Shown here: positions 26,576 through 33,057 of the stretch, in pieces
Position numbering within the stretch: the stretch's first letter is position 1
How the letters are laid out: every line of letters starts with the position of its first letter
Source: Vibrio orientalis CIP 102891 = ATCC 33934
Lineage (GTDB): Bacteria > Pseudomonadota > Gammaproteobacteria > Enterobacterales > Vibrionaceae
Direction: 5' to 3'
Length of the DNA stretch: 64,000 nucleotides
Assembly: GCF_000176235.1 (NCBI RefSeq)
Contig: NZ_ACZV01000004.1
Location: 930,001 to 994,000, forward strand
Notes under the pieces: generated by a model
Databases searched by the model: none
The model's input: only the letters and a program-made list of their open reading frames with translations
Told to the model about the DNA's origin: nothing
Program-made: the position numbers and the translations under genes

Positions 26576-27114
26576 GCTGCCACCTCATGACCAATTGAAA
26601 CGATATGACTTAACCCTTGAGGTATATCGAAGCGATTGCCGTTATCCCAGATAAACCAAGCGTATTCACATGAATCTGAACCACCGCCCACAAAGCGAGG
26701 GCGAGGAACGATGATTGGGCACTTTGGCGGAAAGCCGATTTCAAACCAGAAAGGTAAACGCTTTTTAGAACCTAAATAGTTAACACGTTGTAGATATGCC
26801 ATTGTCCCGTCTGGGGCTAACTCACTTAAACTTTTACGGATGAACTCTTCCGTTAGTGAAAACGGTGGATTGGTAATGATCACATCTTGGGTACCAAAAT
26901 CAGTAGTTAGGTAATCAATACCCTTTTCGATTTCAGCAAATGACTTCTGGCTTTGTGGCAAAGCTACCTTCTCGAAAATTGCACCAGTACCGTAACAAGG
27001 CTCCAAAAACTTGTCGGTTGGGCGAACGGTTAACTTTGATAACAGTGCATCGACAACTTCTGGCGGTGTTGGATACAGCTCACGAGGTTGTACTTTTCCG
27101 GTAGTTGAACTCAT
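26572..27114 (-). CDS. Phage DNA N6-adenine-type methyltransferase
   Basis: A 180-residue protein with the SAM-binding motif LEPCYGTGAIF (about residues 38-48) and the catalytic NPPF tetrapeptide (about residue 81), preceded by YPTPPEVVDALL. These are features of small orphan phage MTases in replication operons. No restriction partner is adjacent, so modification of phage DNA or an effect on host Dam-type sites is more likely than an R-M system. It overlaps the next gene by four bases. Confidence 0.75.
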   Translation of the reverse strand: MSSTTGKVQPRELYPTPPEVVDALLSKLTVRPTDKFLEPCYGTGAIFEKVALPQSQKSFAEIEKGIDYLTTDFGTQDVIITNPPFSLTEEFIRKSLSELAPDGTMAYLQRVNYLGSKKRLPFWFEIGFPPKCPIIVPRPRFVGGGSDSCEYAWFIWDNGNRFDIPQGLSHIVSIGHEVAA

Positions 27115-27123
27115 AACTTCCCC

Positions 27124-27531
27124 TTACTTACCAATAACTGACAAGCAGTACTGTTCGAATTGAAAAAGTGCTTCATCGTCCCAACGACCAAGATCACGCA
27201 AGGCAAGCATTTCAATAAATAGGCTGCGGTTTTTCATATCTAGCTGTGACCAATGGTGTAGCTGTGGCTTGGCATTCTCATTTTGATAAGAGCGGTACCA
27301 GCTCACATAGGTATGAGCGAAAAACACACTTGCACGATCGCCCTGCATTGCTTCTTTAATGTCAGATAAAACGTCTTCCAATGGGCGGTGGGTTTGAACA
27401 GGAGTTAACTTTTTAGCGATAGCATCAAGCTGAATCACAATTTCTTCTTGCTGTGCTGTGCTGCTTTTTTCAAAGCGTGCTGCTATTTGTTCAAATGACT
27501 GGTTGAATAGGTGTTCGTATATGTTGCTCAT
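27124..27531 (-). CDS. Unknown 135-residue early phage protein
   Basis: A soluble helical protein (MSNIYEHLFNQSFEQIAARF, VFFAHTYVSWYRSYQNENA, WDDEALFQFEQYC). It overlaps the upstream 95-residue gene by four bases, and the methyltransferase gene follows nine bases later. I recognise no domain. Its place in the early replication operon suggests a replication or host-interaction role. Confidence 0.6.
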   Translation of the reverse strand: MSNIYEHLFNQSFEQIAARFEKSSTAQQEEIVIQLDAIAKKLTPVQTHRPLEDVLSDIKEAMQGDRASVFFAHTYVSWYRSYQNENAKPQLHHWSQLDMKNRSLFIEMLALRDLGRWDDEALFQFEQYCLSVIGK

Positions 27532-27815
27532 GCCACCACCTCCAACTCGTCACGTAGCTGTGCAACTCGCTCGATGATCAAGTCTTCCACTGCTAACAAA
27601 TCGTCTAGTGCTTTCTCATTGTCCAGTAGCACCAAATTGTGGGCGTGGTGTGTGGTGGTATCCGAAAAAACGACAATGTTCATCAGTTTCATTTTTGATG
27701 AGTACTCAATTCGAATGCTGATGACGTCTGCACTCTCCATGGCTAACGCATACAAACTATTGATGGTAGATAGAATCGCGCGCTTAATAGCGACTTTGGC
27801 TATGGGATTGTTCAT
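27528..27815 (-). CDS. Unknown 95-residue early phage protein
   Basis: Mixed alpha/beta protein (MNNPIAKVAIKRAILSTINS, VISIRIEYSSKMKLMNIVVF, DLIIERVAQLRDELEVVA). It lies just after an internal terminator and overlaps the downstream gene by four bases, so it heads the distal part of the early operon. No known motif. Confidence 0.6.
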   Translation of the reverse strand: MNNPIAKVAIKRAILSTINSLYALAMESADVISIRIEYSSKMKLMNIVVFSDTTTHHAHNLVLLDNEKALDDLLAVEDLIIERVAQLRDELEVVA

Positions 27816-27837
27816 CTTCTATGCTCCTACGCTAAGA

Positions 27838-27864
27838 CGAAAAAAAGCCCCCTGTTACAGGGGC
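27838..27864 (-). terminator. Internal terminator of the early operon
   Basis: On the minus strand GCCCCTG-TAA-CAGGGGGC is followed by seven T residues. It lies between the 110-residue and 95-residue genes, so rep and methyltransferase expression would need read-through or another promoter. This is a plausible regulatory checkpoint. Confidence 0.75.
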
Positions 27865-27880
27865 AAAGGGCTGGCTAGGT

Positions 27881-28213
27881 TTAATGGGTACTACTGAACT
27901 GGTAATGCTTGAGGCGGCGAACGTCGCCAAGCTCATTGTCTAAATCGACGACCATCTGCTTCACATAACTCATGCCTATGCGAATCTTTTGCAGCTCTAG
28001 ATCATCGAAAGACGAAAACTCTCGTTGGTAATCTTTGGCAGGTAAGCCACCCGCAATAAGCACTAAACCTCGGCTCTTGTCTGGCAGCTCGTTAAACATC
28101 TTTTCTAACTTGCAGCGGATTGCTTGCCCATTGAATAGCGCTTTGGCATTCGCGATGCTCTCTTGCGCACTGGGAACAGGGTTTAGTTCTGTTTTTTCAG
28201 CCAACTGATTCAT
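27881..28213 (-). CDS. Unknown 110-residue early phage protein
   Basis: A helical, charged protein (ESIANAKALFNGQAIRCKLE, MFNELPDKSRGLVLIAGGL, QKIRIGMSYVKQMVVDLDNE). It follows the CII-like gene and precedes the internal terminator. Similar small genes occur in this place in K139-type phages, but I cannot name the family. Function unknown. Confidence 0.6.
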   Translation of the reverse strand: MNQLAEKTELNPVPSAQESIANAKALFNGQAIRCKLEKMFNELPDKSRGLVLIAGGLPAKDYQREFSSFDDLELQKIRIGMSYVKQMVVDLDNELGDVRRLKHYQFSSTH

Positions 28214-28235
28214 GGTTTGTTATCTCCTTATCGAC

Positions 28236-28775
28236 TTAGGCTAAGCCGGGGATAGGCGCACCATTAGCCAAGAAGTCTGTGCCTATTTGTACAAGTGGCT
28301 GCAGGCCTGTGGTGCGGTGTTCAAGGTCATTGATGAGCAAAACCAAATTGCCTAACGCTGCTTGTGCTTTGGCAAGGGTTTTACGTTTAGTGGATCGTGG
28401 TAAACGCTCTGCGTTGCACATAGATAATGCATCGCTAGAAAGCTCACCAGAAAATGCCGAGTGTTTTAAAACTCGTTCGAATAGGTTCAAGTTGTCTTTG
28501 GCATTCGGGATTGGAACTGTGACTACCCCATCCTCTGCAAATAACGTATTTACGATTGAGTAATCACCAGAGGCTCGGCTGATAGAAGCAAGCACGACAG
28601 GTTTAAGAACGTGCGGTTGGTTTGGGTTCAGCATATTGCGAAGCATTGTGCCGCTCATCTCTAATTTACGGGCAATGGCTTCAACATCGTGATTGACGAC
28701 AAAATCACAGCAAGCTGCATCAAAAGCTTGTTGTTTGCGTTCACGTAATACGCACATTGAGTTATTTGCGTCCAT
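28236..28775 (-). CDS. CII-type regulatory protein (Phage_CP76 family)
   Basis: A 179-residue protein with an N-terminal helix-turn-helix (AACCDFVVNHDVEAIARKLE, MSGTMLRNMLNP) followed by LKPVVLASISRASGDYSIV, the pattern of K139/HP1/P2-relative CII-like regulators. Such proteins act early in the lysis-lysogeny decision. It is the third gene of the leftward early transcript (after cox and a 47-residue ORF). The assignment to the family is from the pattern; its regulatory target is unknown. Confidence 0.75.
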   Translation of the reverse strand: MDANNSMCVLRERKQQAFDAACCDFVVNHDVEAIARKLEMSGTMLRNMLNPNQPHVLKPVVLASISRASGDYSIVNTLFAEDGVVTVPIPNAKDNLNLFERVLKHSAFSGELSSDALSMCNAERLPRSTKRKTLAKAQAALGNLVLLINDLEHRTTGLQPLVQIGTDFLANGAPIPGLA

Positions 28776-28784
28776 AACTAATAC

Positions 28785-28928
28785 TCAAATGAAGAAAAAC
28801 GGAACGAAAACGAATGACCAGCCAACGATATTGAGCCATAGCGGACATTCGTTTGGGTACTTGTCTTCCCATGACTCACTCGTGTCTTGCTGAGTGAGTT
28901 TGGTTTTAGGTAACGTTGCGAAGCTCAT
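28785..28928 (-). CDS. Small membrane protein between cox and cII
   Basis: A 47-residue ORF missed by simple length cut-offs. It starts ATG overlapping the cox stop (ATGA) with GGAG about ten bases upstream. It ends ten bases before the CII-like start. The N-terminal two thirds are polar (MSFATLPKTKLTQQDTSESW) and the C-terminus is a hydrophobic anchor (WLNIVGWSFVFVPFFFI), suggesting a tail-anchored inner-membrane peptide. Role unknown; early expression is expected. Confidence 0.6.
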   Translation of the reverse strand: MSFATLPKTKLTQQDTSESWEDKYPNECPLWLNIVGWSFVFVPFFFI

Positions 28929-29125
28929 ACTTCTTGCTCCGCTAACTTTTGGTTGTACTTAACCATGTTGACCAAAATCAGACCTTTAGAAGCGTCTTTA
29001 GGAACAATAGGAATGTTGCCAAGGTCTTTTTGGCGATCAAATGAAGAGGAAGACATGCCAGTACGACGCAAAAATTCCTTTTTTGTGCATACAGGCGCAT
29101 CAATTGCTATTTGCAGTGCTGCCAT
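28925..29125 (-). CDS. Cox/Apl-type early regulator
   Basis: A 66-residue protein with a winged-helix/HTH-like pattern (VCTKKEFLRRTGMSSSSFDR QKDLGNIP, given here in two parts). It is the first gene leftward of the switch and divergent from CI, the position of cox in P2 and apl in 186. Cox proteins repress the lysogenic promoter and act as excisionases with Int. The DNA between it and CI holds the promoters. Confidence 0.75.
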   Translation of the reverse strand: MAALQIAIDAPVCTKKEFLRRTGMSSSSFDRQKDLGNIPIVPKDASKGLILVNMVKYNQKLAEQEV

Positions 29126-29312
29126 AAGTGGTATCCTATGCTTTTGAGATTTTATTGATGCCTATTGGTGGAACATGACAGCATCAATTGAATATGAAAT
29201 TATATTTGATCGAAAACGCAATCAGTTCAAGTTTTAAATTCAATTTGATTGAAAATAAAATCGACAGCGATTGATTTCGGGATCTAGATCTATTTATGAC
29301 AGGGCTAATGAA
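29126..29312. promoter_or_regulatory. Lysis-lysogeny switch region with CI-type operators
   Basis: The divergent spacer contains ATTTGATCGAAAA (29204-29216) and ATTTGATTGAAAA (29243-29255), two near-identical repeats 39 bases apart. The second overlaps the perfect dyad TTCAAT-TTG-ATTGAA (29239-29253). On the minus strand TATAAT lies at 29204-29199, abutting the first repeat, so this is the likely early-leftward -10 covered by a repressor site. A TCAATTGA palindrome lies at 29184-29191. The exact CI promoter could not be fixed. Confidence 0.7.
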
Positions 29313-29912
29313 ATGAGTCGAATTCCAGCTAAGGTTCCCCCTTTCGAGTACTCAAGTGGTCGCGAATTTACGGATAGGCTAAAAATAGTGACGGGTTGTG
29401 ATAGCTATAACCTGCTCGCCGATCACTACGGAATCCCAAAATCGACCATCTTAACTTGGCATCATCACGATCGAATTGCTCATGAGTTAATTGTTCGAGA
29501 ACACCTAGCATCTGGAGCATCAGTTAAATACCTTGCTCTTGGTGAAGGTGAACCGTTTTCTGGCAGTAGCAGTCCGAATGAGAACCTAGCAACGTACAAG
29601 CTTGAGGGTGGTTCATTAGAAAAATCCGGTAGCATGTCTCTAGACATAGCGACTCTTGAGCGTTTTGGTCTAAAACCATCAAACACTCAAGTCATTGAAG
29701 ACGACGCTGGGATTTACTACATCAACAAAGAGTCAGTGGACCCTATCTCAGGTGATTACTTGATTGATGTAGACGGACGCTTGTCTATCAACTACTTACA
29801 ACGTTTACCAGGCAAGAAGCTGGCAATCGCGTTTGATACTTCAACGATTGAAGTATCGGAGCAAGACATAAAGGTGCTTGGGCGCGTGGCTATGGAGATG
29901 AAGAAGAAGTGA
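29313..29912 (+). CDS. CI-type prophage repressor
   Basis: The ATG at 29313 gives 199 residues; a TTG 42 bases upstream is less likely because it has no good ribosome site and lies among the operators. The N-terminus carries a Phage_CI_repr-type HTH (FTDRLKIVTGCDSYNLLADH, YGIPKSTILTWHHHDRIAHE). The C-terminus (DPISGDYLIDVDGRLSINYL, QRLPGKKLAIAF) resembles the S24/LexA-like dimerisation domain but lacks the GDSM serine and has Asn in place of the usual catalytic Lys (INYLQ). Self-cleavage upon DNA damage is therefore unlikely, as in 186 CI. Confidence 0.85.
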   Translation: MSRIPAKVPPFEYSSGREFTDRLKIVTGCDSYNLLADHYGIPKSTILTWHHHDRIAHELIVREHLASGASVKYLALGEGEPFSGSSSPNENLATYKLEGGSLEKSGSMSLDIATLERFGLKPSNTQVIEDDAGIYYINKESVDPISGDYLIDVDGRLSINYLQRLPGKKLAIAFDTSTIEVSEQDIKVLGRVAMEMKKK

Positions 29913-30352
29913 TAGAAGACGAAGCTAAGCCAATGACTCATAATGAAAGAGTATTTACAGAAATTATTTCACTATTGTTTAACTGCTTAAAGTTCACAGA
30001 AGAGCTGGACGATCTAAAAAACACAACTCATATTGATAAGTGCATCAACGATGTGCAAAGCATCGCTGGGTTTAAGTTTTCCCTGAAAGAGGACAAATTT
30101 ATCTCACGAAAGCTATGTTCTGCAATTATGGAAAGCTCTCCTAGAAAGGGAGATATTTATACCGAAATTTTCCATAACGTACCTCGGCTATGGGCAATTT
30201 TAACGGTGGCCTTTGACGATTTCAGCAAGCGTGTATTAGGCCATACGTTGAGCGAGGCTGACGAAAGTGCCTTTCAAGTGAACATCCTCATGGATACTGA
30301 ATACTGCAATAAAAATTTAGGTTCACAAATTGTTGAGGCTTATTTTAACTGA
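29909..30352 (+). CDS. Unknown 147-residue protein coupled to CI
   Basis: Starts with GTG overlapping the CI stop (GTGA), indicating coupled translation; an ATG at codon 9 is an alternative. The product is soluble, helical and slightly acidic (ERVFTEIISLLFNCLKFTEE, FHNVPRLWAILTVAFDDFSK). It is expected to be made in the lysogen together with CI. No domain recognised. It may be a co-regulator or an exclusion/immunity moron. Confidence 0.65.
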   Translation: MIEDEAKPMTHNERVFTEIISLLFNCLKFTEELDDLKNTTHIDKCINDVQSIAGFKFSLKEDKFISRKLCSAIMESSPRKGDIYTEIFHNVPRLWAILTVAFDDFSKRVLGHTLSEADESAFQVNILMDTEYCNKNLGSQIVEAYFN

Positions 30353-30485
30353 TTGAAATTTGTGAAATGTCCTAACGTTTTCGATGAAGAGATAACTATG
30401 TCTTCCGCAATCTAAACGAATTGCATCATAAGCTTGCAATAACTTAGGGATGCTCGTCGCAATGGTTATCACGATAGTTTCTATA

Positions 30486-30500
30486 GCATGTTTAACATGC
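30486..30500. promoter_or_regulatory. Perfect 15-base palindrome before a small ORF
   Basis: GCATGTTTAACATGC is a perfect dyad 40 bases before the 58-codon ORF. Its GTTTAAC centre is shared with the operator at 600-614. It is likely a regulator binding site, possibly of a prophage repressor. No convincing -35/-10 pair was found around it. Confidence 0.5.
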
Positions 30501-30540
30501 AAGCATTGGTCGAGGTTGACTAAAACAGAGGCAAGTAACC

Positions 30541-30717
30541 ATGCTATTTAAACTCTTTGAAATCATGGGCATCAACAAGCTCGCTCGAAAACACTTGAAT
30601 GATCCTGTCAATTGGATCGCTTTTATTAGGCGTTGCAATCTTTCTAAAAAAGAACAGATGCAGTGGCGTGATAAGCTTAACCTAAACCACCATTTCGATG
30701 GGGAGTTTAGGGGTTAG
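30541..30717 (+). CDS. Small 58-residue protein before the PP2C-kinase genes
   Basis: The ORF is basic and helical (MLFKLFEIMGINKLARKHLN, WIAFIRRCNLSKKEQMQWRD). An AGAGG lies nine bases before the ATG. It follows a perfect palindrome and precedes the inverted repeats that front the phosphatase-kinase operon, so it may encode a small regulator or component of that module. No homologue recognised; existence as a gene is plausible but unproven. Confidence 0.5.
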   Translation: MLFKLFEIMGINKLARKHLNDPVNWIAFIRRCNLSKKEQMQWRDKLNLNHHFDGEFRG

Positions 30718-30719
30718 CG

Positions 30720-30810
30720 ATTGCATATATTCGTCTAGTTAGGTAACTACACTATATGCAATTAAATTTATTGCCATTTTCTACTATGTAGGCGATAACG
30801 TGGCAATAAA
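30720..30810 (+). promoter_or_regulatory. Paired inverted repeats and promoter before the PP2C-kinase operon
   Basis: Two perfect 10-base inverted repeats follow one another: ATTGCATATA/TATATGCAAT (30720-30729, 30753-30762) and TTTATTGCCA/TGGCAATAAA (30767-30776, 30801-30810), with 23- and 24-base spacers. In the second, TTGCCA (30771-30776) and GATAAC (30794-30799) are 17 bases apart, giving a candidate promoter whose two ends are covered by the repeat arms. This suggests tight repression of the downstream operon. Confidence 0.55.
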
Positions 30811-30875
30811 CAATTATAGAGATAGTAAACTCTATTACTTACTACACGATATTAAACACAAACTGAGCTAACTAA

Positions 30876-32000
30876 ATGGAAGATTTACTTATCAAACGGC
30901 TAAATCGCCCGGTTAATGCAAATAGAGTTGCGGTTGCACATGATGCCAACGCAGTATTTGCAACAACACTAGGCTTAGTCAGAAAAGAAAATGAAGATCG
31001 GGCGCTTGTTGCGCGCTTCTTCAGTTCAAAGCTGTCGACTTATGTTTACTGCTACGTTCTTAGTGATGGAATGGGTGGTATGGCTAATGGAGGCTTAGCA
31101 GCTACCATTACCGTTAGTCGTTTCCTGACCGAACTAGCTAAAAACTTAGACTTATATGACTCTATAGAGCTGTCGATGGCAAAGGCCGTCGAGGAAGCCC
31201 ACGAGAAAGTATGTAGTGAGATAAATTATAAAGGGGGTGCGACTCTTTCCGCGATTGTCTCTCACAAACCCGGAGAGCTCTACACTGTCAACGTCGGTGA
31301 TAGCAGAATTTATAAGTGCGACAATAACGAATCTTTACTTCAAATCACAGAAGATGACGACGTCAAAAGCTTTCTAAGCAAGTTTGAAGGCATTGGATTA
31401 AATGATGCTTTGGCGCTCCGCAATGGCCTAACCAAGTTCATTGGAATGGAGGGCGATTTAGAGGTCGATGTTGAGTTTTCTTCTTCGAATAGTGACTTCT
31501 TTATTACGTCAGACGGAATCACTCTAATAGGTGAAGACAACCTACAGAAGCTATACAAAAACTGTGATAATCCAGGCGAGTTTCTACAACGCTGCATCCA
31601 TTTATCCAATTGGCTGGGTGGGCACGACAATGCTAGTGGTCTCTACATCAGTTTTTCTAAACACATTGAATTTGCGTTAGATAACGAACAGAGCTCCCAC
31701 AACTACATTGAATTGTGGGACTTTAATGGCAACTTTGTGTTCCCGAAACCAGAAACTCTAATCACTGGACCTGAAGAAACTGAAGACCAGAACGACGTTA
31801 CTCCCCCTAAAGCTAAGAAAAACAAAAGGGCTCGTTCAACCTCAAAGAAAAAAACAACTAAGGTGATTGATTCTTTAGATTCCGTAGATGTTGAAATAAC
31901 GTCAATACAAACTCAAATGTTCGATCACGATGGTCGCTTGATCGGGGACATAGAGTGTGAGAATGAAATTGAAGATAAGAATACTAAAGATATTAAATAA
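30876..32000 (+). CDS. PP2C-type Ser/Thr protein phosphatase
   Basis: A 374-residue protein. The first 260 residues carry all PP2C motifs: GLVRKENEDR (Glu40, Asp41), YVLSDGMGGMANGG (Asp64), GGATLSAIV, VNVGDSRIY, LTKFIGMEGD, FFITSDGI (Asp213) and GGHDNASG (Asp251). The metal-binding aspartates are therefore present and activity is expected. A C-terminal extension of about 110 residues holds a basic KAKKNKRARSTSKKKTTK segment that might bind nucleic acid or DNA-bound targets. It is the first gene of a three-gene unit with two kinases, which it probably counteracts. Prophage location between cI and int implies expression in lysogens. Confidence 0.9.
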   Translation: MEDLLIKRLNRPVNANRVAVAHDANAVFATTLGLVRKENEDRALVARFFSSKLSTYVYCYVLSDGMGGMANGGLAATITVSRFLTELAKNLDLYDSIELSMAKAVEEAHEKVCSEINYKGGATLSAIVSHKPGELYTVNVGDSRIYKCDNNESLLQITEDDDVKSFLSKFEGIGLNDALALRNGLTKFIGMEGDLEVDVEFSSSNSDFFITSDGITLIGEDNLQKLYKNCDNPGEFLQRCIHLSNWLGGHDNASGLYISFSKHIEFALDNEQSSHNYIELWDFNGNFVFPKPETLITGPEETEDQNDVTPPKAKKNKRARSTSKKKTTKVIDSLDSVDVEITSIQTQMFDHDGRLIGDIECENEIEDKNTKDIK

Positions 32001-32013
32001 TTGAGACTCAGCT

Positions 32014-33057
32014 ATGGCTAGCGAAAGATATAAATACCAGAAACACCTTGATAACGGCTCTTACGGAAGTGTCGCACTGTATTCAGATATATTTTTAGAT
32101 CGAAATGTCGCAGTAAAGACAATCAATACGAGCACCGCAGATGATATAGATTCCATATTGGAAGAAGTAAAACTACTGAAATCTGTTTATTCTAAGCACG
32201 TCGTGAACCTTTATGATGTAGTCCACACTCCAACAAGTATTGATATTTATCAAGAGTATCTGTCGGGTGAAGACTTAGTCAATAAATCTGGAAAATGTAG
32301 TAAGGCAGAAATCCTATCACTAGGGTACCAATTAGCATTTGGCCTATCTGACATTCATAAATCTGGTATCTGCCACCGCGATATAAAACTTGAAAATGCT
32401 AAGTTTGACGCTCAGGGCGTACTTAAAATCTTCGACTTTGGAGTATCACGAGAAGGTGACCCTCATCAAACCCAAAATGGGTTTGGAACATTAGAGTATA
32501 GGGCTCCAGAAATTTATAAATTACATAGTGAACAAAGTGTTACTGTGTCTTTTGCCGCTGATATTTTTTCTTACGGTGTGACAATGCACAAATTGGCGTT
32601 CGGGGGCGCATGTAACTTTTCTGGGTATGTACCTAAAGTTCCACAATCGGCTCCCCTATTTGCGCATCTAGGCTTAAGCGTTACGCTAACCCAATTACTA
32701 ACCAAAACGCTTAGTTACAACCCAGAAGATAGACCAACAGCAGAAGAACTTACTTACCACTTGGGTAGAGAGATAACTCAAGGATGGCATACAGGCTCAT
32801 TCGTAACGTCTTCAGGCACTCACTTTGTCAATAGCGCTAATCCAACGGCACGATTAAAGTCTCAATCGAACCAAGCAATTACTATCTACTACAACGGCTT
32901 TGATTTTGTCGTCCAAGAGGTGGAAGGTGATGTATACCTAAACAATCAATCAGCTAAGCCCGGTAATATACTGCACCAAGCTTGCGTTGTTACTTTTGAT
33001 GGTGAACAACGTTCATTCGTTTCGTTCTCTTCATCCCACCCGGAGATTGTATTATGA
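32014..33057 (+). CDS. Ser/Thr protein kinase with C-terminal beta-rich (FHA-like?) domain
   Basis: A 347-residue Hanks-type kinase. The glycine loop LDNGSYGSVAL (12-22), VAVK (Lys35), alpha-C Glu (50/51), HRDIKLEN (121-128), DFG (141-143) and APE are all present, so it should be active. Residues of about 255-347 form a separate beta-rich domain; VYLNNQSAKPGNILHQACVV recalls the NG...L..GD pattern in the last strands of FHA domains, but the Arg and Ser of the FHA phosphothreonine site are not evident. No transmembrane segment. It follows the phosphatase by 13 bases and overlaps the second kinase by four. Confidence 0.88.
   Translation: MASERYKYQKHLDNGSYGSVALYSDIFLDRNVAVKTINTSTADDIDSILEEVKLLKSVYSKHVVNLYDVVHTPTSIDIYQEYLSGEDLVNKSGKCSKAEILSLGYQLAFGLSDIHKSGICHRDIKLENAKFDAQGVLKIFDFGVSREGDPHQTQNGFGTLEYRAPEIYKLHSEQSVTVSFAADIFSYGVTMHKLAFGGACNFSGYVPKVPQSAPLFAHLGLSVTLTQLLTKTLSYNPEDRPTAEELTYHLGREITQGWHTGSFVTSSGTHFVNSANPTARLKSQSNQAITIYYNGFDFVVQEVEGDVYLNNQSAKPGNILHQACVVTFDGEQRSFVSFSSSHPEIVL

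Noticed and set aside
26572..27114. Restriction-modification system
   Set aside because: The methyltransferase is small, sits in the replication operon and has no endonuclease gene beside it.
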